Assembly (NCBI RefSeq): GCF_900107975.1
Contig: NZ_FNVF01000002.1
Coordinates: forward strand, 387,178 to 451,177
Reading direction: 5' to 3'
DNA from: Paenibacillus sp. UNC499MF
GTDB taxonomy: Bacteria > Bacillota > Bacilli > Paenibacillales > NBRC-103111
Length of the DNA: 64,000 nt
Shown here: piece by piece, positions 26,666 through 35,397 of the stretch
Layout: every line of letters begins with the position of its first letter
Numbering within the stretch: position 1 is the stretch's first letter
Made by a program: the position numbers and the translations under genes
The notes under the pieces: generated by a model
Databases searched by the model: none
Told to the model about the DNA's origin: nothing
Seen by the model: the letters and a program-made list of their open reading frames with translations, nothing else

Positions 26666-28270
26666 ATGGATGACTATAAAAAAGAATTCGGCCCAGGCCC
26701 CAGCAACGATTCGGATTTAAACCGCGACCGTGATCGCGAGCGTGAACTGGAAAGACGGGAGGCCGGCCATGAAGCGGGATATGACTCCGGGCGCGAAGAA
26801 GCGACGGCGCAGGAGAAGCCTTCCTACTACTACTCTTACGGCCCGCACAAGACGGGCATGAGCGAGGAAACGCAAAGAACCGAATCCGACACGACAGCCT
26901 ATTCGAACCGTGAAGGATCGGAGCCGGTGGAAGTGACGCCTCCGAAGCCGGTAAGATCGTTCTCCTTCAGCCGGGACGGCGCATCGGCGCCGAACGGAGG
27001 CTGGAACGGCAGCGGACCCGCCAAGAAGCGTTCGTCCCTCCGCAGCGGATTCGCGGCTTTCCTGGCCGGTGCGGTCGTCGTAAGCACGCTGATGTTTGCG
27101 GCCGACAAAACGAACCTGTTTACCGGCAAACAGCCGATGACGCTGCCGGGCGCGCAGCCGAACTCTTCTCAGACGGTAGCGGCGGGGAGCGCAAGCAAAG
27201 TTTCGCTGGATTCGGCCCGCCCGGACAATATCGCCCAGATTTTCGCCCAGGCAAGTCCGGCAACCGTTAAGATTGAATCCTACGTGAAGTCGAAAAGCAG
27301 CTCCCAGCGCAATCAGATGAACGATCCCTTCTACCGGTTCTTCTTCGGTGACCAGGGAGATTCCAAGCAGGGCAGCGGTTCGGGCAGCGAAGGCGCCCTT
27401 CAGCTGGCAGGCAGCGGAACCGGTTTTATCTTCGAGAAAAGCGGCTACATTCTGACGAATGAGCACGTCATCGACGGAGCCGATGAAATCCGCGTAACCG
27501 TTCAAGGTTACGATAAGCCGTTCGTCGCCAAGCTTCTGGGCAACAGCTACGATCTTGACCTGGCCGCGATGAAAATCGAAGGCGACAAGGATTTCCCGAT
27601 TCTGCCGATCGGTAAAGCGGACAGCCTGAACGTGGGCGACTGGGTCGTCGCGATCGGGAACCCTTACGGATTCGACCACACGGTGACCGTCGGCGTACTC
27701 AGCGCCAAAGAGCGCCCGATCACGATTCAAGATGAGCAGGGCACGCGCAACTACAAGCACCTGCTGCAAACGGACGCTTCCATTAACCCCGGCAACTCCG
27801 GCGGCCCGCTGCTTAACATGAACGGTGAAGTGATCGGGATCAACACGGCGGTAAGTTCGCAGGCACAGGGAATCGGGTTCGCTATTTCGGAAAGCACCTT
27901 CTCGACCGTGCTGGATAACCTGAAAAACAATGTGACGATTCCGAAGGAGAAAGCTCCGTACATTGGCGTGAGCCTCCAGAACGTGGATAAGGAATGGGTA
28001 AGCGAGCTGAAGCTGCAGAACACCGAAGGTGCGATTGTGGCTGAGGTTACGCGCAAGAGCCCGGCTTTCCAGGCGGGAATGCGCCCTTATGACGTCATCG
28101 TCGACGTGAACGATCAGAAAGTGACGAATTCACAGGACGTGACGACCAAGATTCAGGCCCTGAAAGTCGGGGACAAAGCCAAAATCGGCGTGATGCGTGA
28201 CGGCAAACGGGTTGAAATCAGCGTCACCGTCGGAGACAAGAACGCAGCGGATACGACCGAGAAGAAGTAA
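26666..28270 (+). CDS. htrA: HtrA-family membrane-anchored serine protease with PDZ domain
   Basis: Extracytoplasmic quality-control protease of 534 residues. A long charged cytoplasmic N-terminus (1-125, rich in Asp/Arg/Glu) is followed by one membrane helix (about 127-146), a trypsin-like domain with catalytic His267 (TNEHVIDG), Asp298 (YDLDLAAMKI) and Ser378 (NPGNSGGPL), and a C-terminal PDZ domain (about 430-520). The family degrades misfolded exported proteins. An AATGGAGGAA ribosome site precedes the ATG. The next two genes encode a two-component system, an arrangement like htrB-cssRS of Bacillus, although a terminator separates them. Confidence 0.93.
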   Translation: MDDYKKEFGPGPSNDSDLNRDRDRERELERREAGHEAGYDSGREEATAQEKPSYYYSYGPHKTGMSEETQRTESDTTAYSNREGSEPVEVTPPKPVRSFSFSRDGASAPNGGWNGSGPAKKRSSLRSGFAAFLAGAVVVSTLMFAADKTNLFTGKQPMTLPGAQPNSSQTVAAGSASKVSLDSARPDNIAQIFAQASPATVKIESYVKSKSSSQRNQMNDPFYRFFFGDQGDSKQGSGSGSEGALQLAGSGTGFIFEKSGYILTNEHVIDGADEIRVTVQGYDKPFVAKLLGNSYDLDLAAMKIEGDKDFPILPIGKADSLNVGDWVVAIGNPYGFDHTVTVGVLSAKERPITIQDEQGTRNYKHLLQTDASINPGNSGGPLLNMNGEVIGINTAVSSQAQGIGFAISESTFSTVLDNLKNNVTIPKEKAPYIGVSLQNVDKEWVSELKLQNTEGAIVAEVTRKSPAFQAGMRPYDVIVDVNDQKVTNSQDVTTKIQALKVGDKAKIGVMRDGKRVEISVTVGDKNAADTTEKK

Positions 28271-28292
28271 CGGTCGGACTGCCGCACATGCG

Positions 28293-28333
28293 GAGCAGAG
28301 AACGGCAGCCATGCCGCGCTCTGCTCTTTTTTT
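28293..28333 (+). terminator. Terminator of htrA
   Basis: GAGCAGAG (28293-28300) pairs with CTCTGCTC (28319-28326), inner stem CGGCA/TGCCG, then eight Ts. Confidence 0.85.
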
Positions 28334-28470
28334 CGGCGGCTTTTCCCGGCTTCCAAGGCGGAGAACGTCCAAGATTTTGCTCCAACGCCGAATTTGATAC
28401 AATAGAGGGTAAAAGCGACCCGCAAGGCTGCCTGCAGCCCCAATCCATCTACAGAAGGGTGAAATCATTC

Positions 28471-29160
28471 ATGCGTGAAACGATACTGGTTATAGATGAC
28501 GACGAAAAAATTACGTCCATGCTGCGGCGCAGCCTTGCCTTCGAGGGCTACACGATCGTAACGGCCAACAACGGCAACGACGGCTTGAAAAAAATGCTGG
28601 AGCAAGAGCCTCACTTGGTCATCCTGGACGTGATGATGCCTGTCGTCGACGGGTGGGAGGTCTGCCGGCGCATCCGCGAAGGCGGAAGCAGCGTACCGAT
28701 TCTCATGCTGACGGCCAAAGACGAAGTCAACGACCGGGTGAAGGGGCTTGATCTCGGAGCGGACGATTACCTCATCAAGCCGTTCGCGCTGGAGGAACTG
28801 CTGGCCCGCGTCCGGGTGCTGCTGCGCAGACGGAACGAACGCGCCGAGCAGCCGACGAACCGGCTGCATTACGACAACATCACGCTGGATCTGGATACGC
28901 GTGAAGTGTTCCGCGAAAGCCAGCTGATCGAGCTTACGACGAAGGAATTCGATTTGCTGCACCTGTTTATGCAGAACCCGAAGCGTGTGCTTTCACGGGA
29001 TATTATTATGGAAAAAATCTGGGGCTACGATTACAGCGGGGAATCGAATGTACTGGAAGTGTACATCGCCCTGCTCCGGCAAAAAACGGAGGAGTACGGC
29101 CACAAGCGCATTATTCAAACCGTTCGCGGGGCCGGTTATGTGCTGAGAGGAGAGAACTAG
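28471..29160 (+). CDS. OmpR/PhoB-family response regulator (CssR-like context)
   Basis: A 229-residue regulator: receiver with phospho-acceptor Asp53 (ILDVMMPVVDG) and LIKPFALEEL, then a winged helix ending in TVRGAGYVLRGEN. The start at 28471 follows an AGAAGGGTG site; the upstream open frame overlaps the htrA terminator and is not coding. A TACAAT box (about 28396) may be its -10. The stop directly abuts the kinase ATG, so the two are co-translated. The position behind htrA suggests a secretion- or envelope-stress function, but this is inferred. Confidence 0.92.
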   Translation: MRETILVIDDDEKITSMLRRSLAFEGYTIVTANNGNDGLKKMLEQEPHLVILDVMMPVVDGWEVCRRIREGGSSVPILMLTAKDEVNDRVKGLDLGADDYLIKPFALEELLARVRVLLRRRNERAEQPTNRLHYDNITLDLDTREVFRESQLIELTTKEFDLLHLFMQNPKRVLSRDIIMEKIWGYDYSGESNVLEVYIALLRQKTEEYGHKRIIQTVRGAGYVLRGEN

Positions 29161-30681
29161 ATGTCTATCCGCCTCCGGCTGACGCTGTGGTATTCCGGCA
29201 TTTTGTCGGTCACGCTGCTGCTGTTCGGCTTCGGCCTTTATTTATTTCTCTCTTTTTATATTTATAACGATCTTGAAAAACAGCTGGACCGCACCTGGAC
29301 GGAAACGTACGAGCGGATCAAGCCGCTTGCCGCTCCTTCGATACGGGGAAGGGTTCCGATCAAGCTGGAGCTCGATAATGTGGACATGTTTTCGGAAAAC
29401 ACGCTTCTTCAGCTTGCCAGCCTGAACGATAAGGAAGGCCCCGTTATTCACGACCGGTCTTCCGTGCTGAAAAATCTGGAGCTGACGCTGCCCATTACGA
29501 ACAATGCGGCGCAGAAGCTGCGGGGCAAAGATTCGCTTGTCGTGGAGCGGCTGAACCTGAAGGTGACGGATAAATCGTACCCGATTATTCTGGTCAGCCG
29601 GGGATTCGACATCACCGACCCGGTCACCGGAAATAAGCTGACCCGGGGCGTGCTTCAGGTCGGAGCGACGATCAACTACTACGAGAACTTCTTCAACCTG
29701 CTCCAGTATACGCTGGCGATTCTCGCCATGCTGACGGTGCTGATCGCCGGTACGCTTGGCTGGTTCCTGGCGAGGAAGGCTTTGCGTCCTATCGAGCAGG
29801 TGATCGTGGCTACGCAGCAGATCGAGAAGGGCACGGACCTTGACAAGCGGATTCTGTACGACGGGCCCGAGGACGAGATCGGGCGGCTCACCGTCACGAT
29901 CAACAGCATGCTCGGGCGGCTTCAGCTCGTATACAGCGAGCTGGAAGAGGCGTACCGCGCCCAGCGCCGTTTCGTCTCGGACGCCTCCCACGAGCTGAGG
30001 ACGCCGCTGACGACTATCCGCGGCAACGTGGAGCTGCTCGAGAAGATGTGGAGCCGCACGCTTACAACCGGGCAGGGCGGCGGCCAGGACCAAGAGCAGA
30101 TGGAGATGTCCATCGAGGCGATGCAGGATATCGCCGGAGAAGCTCACCGGATGAGCCGGCTCGTCAACGACATGCTGTCGCTGGCCCGTGCGGATGCCGG
30201 TTTCGAGATGGAGCGGCAGCCTCTTGAGCTGAGGCCGCTCGTCGAGGAAGTCGCCCGGCGCGCCCAGTTTCTGCCGCGTCAGGTACAGTGGGAAGTGGGA
30301 GACCTTGACCCGCTGACGGATGTGGTTGTGGTCGGCAACAAAGACTATGTCCAGCAGCTTTTGTTCATTTTTATCGAAAATGCCTTCAAATACACCGAGC
30401 AGGGCAGCGTCCGGCTGGATGCGCTCCGTTCCGGGGATCAGATCGGTCTGCGGATTGCGGACACGGGAATCGGGATGGACAAGGAAGAGGTGCCGCACAT
30501 CTTCGATAGGTTTTACCGGGCGGACGTGTCCAGAGGAAGGACGGCGGGCACCGGACTCGGCTTATCGATCGCGAAATGGATTATCGACGAGCATAAGGGC
30601 TCCATTGAGGTAAAAACCCGTACAGGAGAGGGCTCGACCTTTATCATTTGGCTGCCCGTTGTCTTTCTTCCCGTCTCCTGA
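29161..30681 (+). CDS. Membrane sensor histidine kinase
   Basis: The 506-residue partner of the preceding regulator has a helix at about 9-33, an extracytoplasmic domain of about 145 residues, a second helix at about 180-203 and a HAMP linker. A HisKA domain with His277 (SDASHELRTPLTTIRGNVELL) follows, then an ATPase domain with DTGIGMDKEEVPHIF, FYRADVSRG and GTGLGLSIAKWIIDEHKG. The gene starts immediately after the regulator stop. The kinase class is the same as CssS, ResE or YkoH; the signal is not known. A short gap then leads to ispH without a visible terminator. Confidence 0.92.
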   Translation: MSIRLRLTLWYSGILSVTLLLFGFGLYLFLSFYIYNDLEKQLDRTWTETYERIKPLAAPSIRGRVPIKLELDNVDMFSENTLLQLASLNDKEGPVIHDRSSVLKNLELTLPITNNAAQKLRGKDSLVVERLNLKVTDKSYPIILVSRGFDITDPVTGNKLTRGVLQVGATINYYENFFNLLQYTLAILAMLTVLIAGTLGWFLARKALRPIEQVIVATQQIEKGTDLDKRILYDGPEDEIGRLTVTINSMLGRLQLVYSELEEAYRAQRRFVSDASHELRTPLTTIRGNVELLEKMWSRTLTTGQGGGQDQEQMEMSIEAMQDIAGEAHRMSRLVNDMLSLARADAGFEMERQPLELRPLVEEVARRAQFLPRQVQWEVGDLDPLTDVVVVGNKDYVQQLLFIFIENAFKYTEQGSVRLDALRSGDQIGLRIADTGIGMDKEEVPHIFDRFYRADVSRGRTAGTGLGLSIAKWIIDEHKGSIEVKTRTGEGSTFIIWLPVVFLPVS

Positions 30682-30726
30682 TCGGCTATAATGAAGGTAG
30701 GAACGACAAAAAAGGTGGTGCATTCG

Positions 30727-31683
30727 TTGAAAGTCGTCAAAATTTCCCCAAGGGGCTATTGTTACGGCGTGGTGGATGCAATGGCGCTTGCGATGCAAAC
30801 CGCCAAGAATCTGGATCTGCCGCGGCCGATTTATATACTCGGTATGATTGTTCATAACTCGCACGTAACCCGTTTCTTCGAAGACGAAGGGGTGATCACG
30901 CTGGACGGTCCCAACCGGCTCGAAATTCTGGAGCAGGTGACGGGCGGCACCGTTATTTTTACGGCGCACGGCGTTTCGCCGGAAGTTCGCCGCAAGGCGC
31001 GCGAGAAAGGCTTGACGGTTGTGGACGCGACTTGTCCGGATGTGACGAAAACACACGATCTGATCCGCGAGAAAACGGCGGAAGGATACGAGATTATTTA
31101 TATCGGCAAGAAAGGCCATCCCGAGCCGGAAGGCGCCGTCGGCATCGCTCCAGAGCACGTCCATCTGATCGAGACGCTGGCGGATGCGGAGGAGCTGAAT
31201 ATCGCTTCATCCAAAATTCTGATCACCAATCAGACGACGATGAGCCAGTGGGACATCAAGCATATTATGAAAAAGCTGCTGGAAAGCTTCCCGACGGCCG
31301 AAATACACAACGAGATTTGTCTGGCGACGCAGGTCCGCCAGGAAGCGGTCGCGGAGCAGGCCAAGGAGACGGACCTCGTCATCGTGGTCGGCGATCCCAA
31401 AAGCAATAATTCGAACCGGCTGGCCCAGGTGTCGGAAGAAATCTCGGGCGTTAAAGCATACCGGGTTTCGGACGTGTCCGAAATCGACAAAAGCTGGCTG
31501 ATGGGCGTCCGTACGGTCGGAGTCACTTCCGGCGCTTCCACGCCGACTCCGATTACGAAGGAAGCCATCGCGTATCTGGAGCAGTTCGATCCGGCCGACC
31601 CGGCTACATGGGGTGTTACACGGACCGTGAATATGAAGAAATTGATCCCGATGGCCAAAACAAAGGCTGCCGCCGCCGAATAA
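30727..31683 (+). CDS. ispH: 4-hydroxy-3-methylbut-2-enyl diphosphate reductase
   Basis: Last step of the MEP isoprenoid route, making IPP and DMAPP. The 318-residue protein has the three conserved cysteines that hold the iron-sulfur cluster (Cys12, Cys103 in DATCPDV, Cys198 in EICLAT), plus the [10 protein letters not shown] and [12 protein letters not shown] motifs. I place the start at the TTG at 30727, six bases after AAAGGTGGTG; the ATG at 30691 lacks a ribosome site and sits within a TATAAT sequence. Family proteins also begin with the [12 protein letters not shown]-like segment. A DUF2062 gene follows after 32 bases. Confidence 0.93.
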   Translation: MKVVKISPRGYCYGVVDAMALAMQTAKNLDLPRPIYILGMIVHNSHVTRFFEDEGVITLDGPNRLEILEQVTGGTVIFTAHGVSPEVRRKAREKGLTVVDATCPDVTKTHDLIREKTAEGYEIIYIGKKGHPEPEGAVGIAPEHVHLIETLADAEELNIASSKILITNQTTMSQWDIKHIMKKLLESFPTAEIHNEICLATQVRQEAVAEQAKETDLVIVVGDPKSNNSNRLAQVSEEISGVKAYRVSDVSEIDKSWLMGVRTVGVTSGASTPTPITKEAIAYLEQFDPADPATWGVTRTVNMKKLIPMAKTKAAAAE

Positions 31684-31715
31684 CCGGCCTAATTTACAGG
31701 ATAGGATGAGGCACT

Positions 31716-32267
31716 ATGCAGGTTAGTGAAGGGGCGCTCCGGAAAAAGCTGGATCTTAAACAGATGGGGCGCTGGTTTAAATACAAATATCTTCTGCTGC
31801 TTCGCGCCAAAGGCGGGCCTTCGATGGTCGCCACCGGATTCTCAATCGGACTGGCCGTTGAAATGTTCACCCTTCCTACGGTCGGACTGGCTTTTTTTCT
31901 TATTTTTCCTCTCGTTTGGCTGCTGCGGGGTAATTTCGCGGGTGCGCTGATCGGGTTCGTGTTCGGTAAAATCATTTATGTGCCGATGGCAATCCTGTTT
32001 AACAAACCGGTCGGTTCGCTTGTCGTTCCTCCGGGCTTCAAGGAGTATCTGATTCACCACGTTCCCGCCTTTCTGGCGAACGTTCTGAAAGGAAGCCTGG
32101 AACTGATCGTCGGCGGAATGATCGTGGGGGGTATTCTCGGCCTGATCATGTATTTCCCGATCATGCTTCTGCTGAGGCTTCACGCCAACCGCCGCCGGGA
32201 CAAGCGCAGAGTGCGCAAAGAACACCAGCATGCCATGGCATCAGGGCTTCCCGGCGACACGGATTAA
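31716..32267 (+). CDS. DUF2062 membrane protein
   Basis: A 183-residue protein with an N-terminal basic region and at least three hydrophobic helices (about 40-58, 62-85, 128-150), ending in a strongly basic tail. The SIGLAVEMFTLPTVGLAFFL segment is typical of DUF2062 proteins, whose role is unknown. It follows ispH by 32 bases and probably shares its transcript up to the terminator at 32381. Confidence 0.75.
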   Translation: MQVSEGALRKKLDLKQMGRWFKYKYLLLLRAKGGPSMVATGFSIGLAVEMFTLPTVGLAFFLIFPLVWLLRGNFAGALIGFVFGKIIYVPMAILFNKPVGSLVVPPGFKEYLIHHVPAFLANVLKGSLELIVGGMIVGGILGLIMYFPIMLLLRLHANRRRDKRRVRKEHQHAMASGLPGDTD

Positions 32268-32380
32268 CTTACGCATCCGCGTACACATAGACACGGAACC
32301 CGCCGCAGGGATATATGGCTTTATGTTTATTTACAGTGGTTTTAACAGGGCTCCGGCCTTCATAGGAAAATAAGCACAAG

Positions 32381-32421
32381 CAGGCTTGACGGATAATCGT
32401 CAAGCCTGTTATTATTATTTT
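32381..32421 (+). terminator. Terminator after the DUF2062 gene
   Basis: CAGGCTTGACG (32381-32391) pairs with CGTCAAGCCTG (32398-32408), followed by a TTATTATTATTTT tract. Confidence 0.8.
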
Positions 32422-32529
32422 ATCGAATTACTTTAATGGATAAAAGCATAAAAGCTAAAAAGCTTAAAAGCAAACAAGCGTTGAAGCGTCGAGGTAAAAC
32501 TAAACCCAACCATCAGGAGCGTGAACGGA

Positions 32530-33573
32530 ATGATCGTAATTCTTTCAAATAAGGTAGAGGAAGCACGGATCCAGGAAATCGTACACATTATCGAGAAGCA
32601 TGAAGTGAAAGCGCACGTATCGCATGGAGAAGACCGTACGGTTATCGGCATTATCGGGCAGGCCGATCCGGTATTGGCCGAGCAGCTTCGCCAGTTGAAC
32701 GGAGTCGAGCAGGTTGTTAAAATCTCAAAGTCCTACAAGCTGGCGAGCCGCGACTTCCATCCGGCGGATACGGTCATCCGCATCAAGGACGTGGAGATCG
32801 GCGGCGATCAGCTCGTGGTCATGGGCGGCCCTTGCGCCGTCGAGACTCCCGAACAGATCGACGAGATTGCCCGCCTGGTCAAAGCCGCGGGCGGTCAAGT
32901 GCTTCGGGGCGGCGCCTTCAAGCCGCGCACGGGCCCTTACAGCTTCCAGGGCGTCGGCGTGGAAGGGCTCGTCATGATGGCGGAAGCCGGCCGCAAGCAC
33001 GGTCTTCTCACGATTACGGAGGTTATGACGCCGGAATACGTGGATGTCTGCGCGGAGTACGCCGATATTCTGCAGGTGGGCACCCGCAACATGCAGAATT
33101 TCGATCTGCTGCGCAAGCTGGGCTCGATCCAGACGCCGGTGCTGCTCAAGCGCGGCTTCAGCTCGACGTACGACGAATTCCTTAATGCGGCGGAATACAT
33201 CCTGGCGGGAGGCAACCCGAATGTGATGCTCTGCGAACGCGGAATCCGAACATTCGAGACTTATACCCGCAACACGCTCGATCTGTCGGCGATTCCGGTG
33301 CTTCAGAGCTTGAGCCATCTGCCGGTCATCTCCGATCCGAGTCACGGAACTGGACGCCGCGAGCTGGTCGAGCCGATGACGAAGGCTTCCGTGGCCGCCG
33401 GCGCGAACGGCCTGATCATCGAAATGCATACGGATCCGGACAATTCGATGACCGGAGACGGCGTGCAATCCCTTTTCCCGGATCAATTCGCCAAGCTGCT
33501 TCAGGATTTGGAGAAACTGGCTCCGCTTTGCGGCAGAAGATTCGATACCGCCAAAACCCCCGTGCTTGTCTGA
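32530..33573 (+). CDS. aroF: 3-deoxy-7-phosphoheptulonate (DAHP) synthase
   Basis: Entry enzyme of the shikimate route, joining phosphoenolpyruvate and erythrose 4-phosphate. The 347-residue protein has a regulatory-type N-terminal domain of about 70 residues (ferredoxin-like, as in Thermotoga-type enzymes), then the barrel with GPCAVET, RGGAFKPRTGPYSFQG, LQVGTRNMQNF, LKRGFSSTYDEF, SDPSHGTGRR and EMHTDP motifs. The ATG at 32530 is ten bases from CAGGAG; a GTG at 32521 would leave only one. The N-terminal domain suggests feedback by an aromatic amino acid. A terminator follows. Confidence 0.93.
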   Translation: MIVILSNKVEEARIQEIVHIIEKHEVKAHVSHGEDRTVIGIIGQADPVLAEQLRQLNGVEQVVKISKSYKLASRDFHPADTVIRIKDVEIGGDQLVVMGGPCAVETPEQIDEIARLVKAAGGQVLRGGAFKPRTGPYSFQGVGVEGLVMMAEAGRKHGLLTITEVMTPEYVDVCAEYADILQVGTRNMQNFDLLRKLGSIQTPVLLKRGFSSTYDEFLNAAEYILAGGNPNVMLCERGIRTFETYTRNTLDLSAIPVLQSLSHLPVISDPSHGTGRRELVEPMTKASVAAGANGLIIEMHTDPDNSMTGDGVQSLFPDQFAKLLQDLEKLAPLCGRRFDTAKTPVLV

Positions 33574-33623
33574 TTCGACAGGTTGTCCCTAAATCCCCGA
33601 AATTCCCTCAAAAACAGCCTAAA

Positions 33624-33647
33624 AACCGGAGAAATCCGGTTTTTTTA
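33624..33647 (+). terminator. Terminator of aroF
   Basis: AACCGGA (33624-33630), GAAA tetraloop, TCCGGTT (33635-33641), then a T-run. Confidence 0.85.
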
Positions 33648-33654
33648 TTTTTCA

Positions 33655-33671
33655 TGTAACATTACCTGACA
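33655..33671. promoter_or_regulatory. GlnR/TnrA-type box upstream of glnA
   Basis: TGTAA, seven bases, TGACA: an exact match to the TGTNA-N7-TNACA consensus of the nitrogen regulators GlnR and TnrA, about 73 bases before the predicted transcription start. Confidence 0.65.
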
Positions 33672-33688
33672 TTGATTAAAAAAATACC

Positions 33689-33705
33689 TGACATGAGTAT
33701 TGACG
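33689..33705. promoter_or_regulatory. Second, imperfect GlnR-type box over the glnA -35
   Basis: TGACA, seven bases, TGACG: two mismatches to TGTNA-N7-TNACA. It overlaps the -35 box, and its centre is 34 bases from that of the first box, an arrangement suited to repression. Confidence 0.45.
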
Positions 33706-33729
33706 ATGTTTCTTCGGCCGCTATATAAT
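33700..33729 (+). promoter_or_regulatory. Sigma-A promoter of glnA
   Basis: TTGACG (33700-33705), 18-base spacer, TATAAT (33724-33729). Confidence 0.7.
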
Positions 33730-33807
33730 ATGAAAAAAGATCGAATGAAAACTGGAACATTACACAGGGGAAACAGTGTGAATGTACGGAATTAGGAGGG
33801 TTTACAC

Positions 33808-35232
33808 ATGTCAGTACAGGACGTTTTGAACATCATCAAGGAAAAAAACATTGAGTGGATCGATTTTCGTTTTGTGGATCTTCTAGGTAAGGCGCACCAC
33901 ATTTCTCTCCCGGCTTGCGAAGTCGAGGAAGAAACTTTCGAGAACGGAGTTGCCTTTGACGGTTCCTCCATTCATGGTTTCCGCGGCATTGAAGAGTCGG
34001 ATATGGTCATGATGCCTGATACGGAGTCGGTTTATGTCGATCCTTTCACAGCCCACCCGACGCTGATCGTTATGTGTAACATCCACACGCCGGACGGCGA
34101 GCGTTACGAGCGCGATCCGCGCAGCATCGCACAGAAGGCGGAAGAATTCCTGCAAACAGCCGGCGTAGGCACGACGGCGAACTTTGCTCCCGAGTCCGAG
34201 TTTTTCATTTTCGACGATGTCCGTTACGAAAGCGGCATGAATACCTCCTATTATTCCGTTGATTCCGAAGAAGGCGCTTGGAACACAGGCCGCAAAGAAG
34301 AAGGCGGCAACCTGGGCTTCAAAATCGGCGTTAAAGGCGGCTACGTGCCGGTTCAACCGGTCGATACCCAGCAGGACATCCGCAGCGAAATGTGCCGTCT
34401 GCTTCAAGAAACGGGCCTTCGCATCGAGCGTCATCACCACGAAGTGGCGACAGCCGGTCAAGCGGAAATCAACTTCCGTTTCGATACGCTGACCAAAACA
34501 GCCGATAATCTCATGAAATACAAATATATCATTCACAACACGGCGAGACAGTACGGAAAAGTCGCAACCTTCATGCCGAAGCCGCTATTTGGCGACAACG
34601 GATCGGGAATGCACGTGCACCAAAGCATTTTTGACGGCGACACGCCTCTGTTCTACGACAAAACCGGTTACGCCAACCTGAGCGAAATGGCTCTGCACTA
34701 CATCGGCGGTATTCTGTACCATGCCCCGGCTCTGCTCGCGCTGACGAACCCGTCCACGAACTCGTTCAAACGTCTCGTTCCGGGTTACGAAGCACCGGTG
34801 AACCTGGTGTTCTCCAAAGGTAACCGCTCCGCGGCGGTCCGTATTCCGGTTGCGGCCGTAACGCCGAAAGGCTGCCGCATCGAATTCCGTACGCCGGATT
34901 CCACGGCTAACCCTTACCTGGCATTCGCGGCCATGCTGATGGCCGGTCTGGACGGCATCAAGAAGAAAATCGATCCGCGCGCGCTCGGCTACGGTCCGCT
35001 GGATAAAAACATCTACGAGCTGTCCGACGAAGACAAGTCCGAAATCCGCAGCGTGCCGGGCACACTGGACGAAGCTCTTGACGCTCTGCAAGCCGATCAC
35101 GACTTCCTGCTGGAAGGCGACGTGTTCACGCAGGATTTCATCAACAACTATGTCGACATCAAGCGCGGCGAAGCGAAAGATGTTGCGATCCGCATCCACC
35201 CGCACGAGTACTCCTTGTACTTCGGCTGCTAA
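33808..35232 (+). CDS. glnA: Glutamine synthetase type I, GSI-beta-like
   Basis: Makes glutamine from glutamate and ammonia, using ATP. The 474-residue protein has FDGSSIHGF, ESEFFIFD, the FMPKPLFGDNGSGMHVHQS active-site loop, NPSTNSFKRLVPGYEAPV and the RIEFRTPDSTANPYLAFAAML segments. The length and the C-terminal region (LGYGPLDKNIYELSDED, then HPHEYSLYF) resemble the enteric GSI-beta enzymes and not the 444-residue Bacillus GSI-alpha. A tyrosine (Tyr403) stands where GSI-beta enzymes are adenylylated. The ATG has an AGGAGGG ribosome site, and a GlnR-type box pair suggests nitrogen control. There is no glnR gene beside it. Confidence 0.94.
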   Translation: MSVQDVLNIIKEKNIEWIDFRFVDLLGKAHHISLPACEVEEETFENGVAFDGSSIHGFRGIEESDMVMMPDTESVYVDPFTAHPTLIVMCNIHTPDGERYERDPRSIAQKAEEFLQTAGVGTTANFAPESEFFIFDDVRYESGMNTSYYSVDSEEGAWNTGRKEEGGNLGFKIGVKGGYVPVQPVDTQQDIRSEMCRLLQETGLRIERHHHEVATAGQAEINFRFDTLTKTADNLMKYKYIIHNTARQYGKVATFMPKPLFGDNGSGMHVHQSIFDGDTPLFYDKTGYANLSEMALHYIGGILYHAPALLALTNPSTNSFKRLVPGYEAPVNLVFSKGNRSAAVRIPVAAVTPKGCRIEFRTPDSTANPYLAFAAMLMAGLDGIKKKIDPRALGYGPLDKNIYELSDEDKSEIRSVPGTLDEALDALQADHDFLLEGDVFTQDFINNYVDIKRGEAKDVAIRIHPHEYSLYFGC

Positions 35233-35264
35233 TTACCTCTCTTTTCTCCTCACTCAAAGCAGAC

Positions 35265-35303
35265 AAAACTCCCGGACATTTCCCAAATGTTTCGGGAGTT
35301 TTT
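35265..35303 (+). terminator. Terminator of glnA
   Basis: AAAACTCCCGGACATTT and AAATGTTTCGGGAGTTTT pair over 17 bases with one mismatch, followed by a T-rich tract. Confidence 0.85.
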
Positions 35304-35397
35304 GTTTTCCTAACATTCTCTTAGCATGTTCCTAAATCGAATGTCATATTTTGGGTATATAATAGATAAGAAGTAAAAGAATTAGGTGGTGTGCAGC

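Noticed and set aside
30691-30726. ATG at 30691 as the ispH start
   Set aside because: It has no ribosome site and overlaps a TATAAT sequence; the TTG at 30727 has AAAGGTGGTG at the right distance and fits the usual N-terminus.
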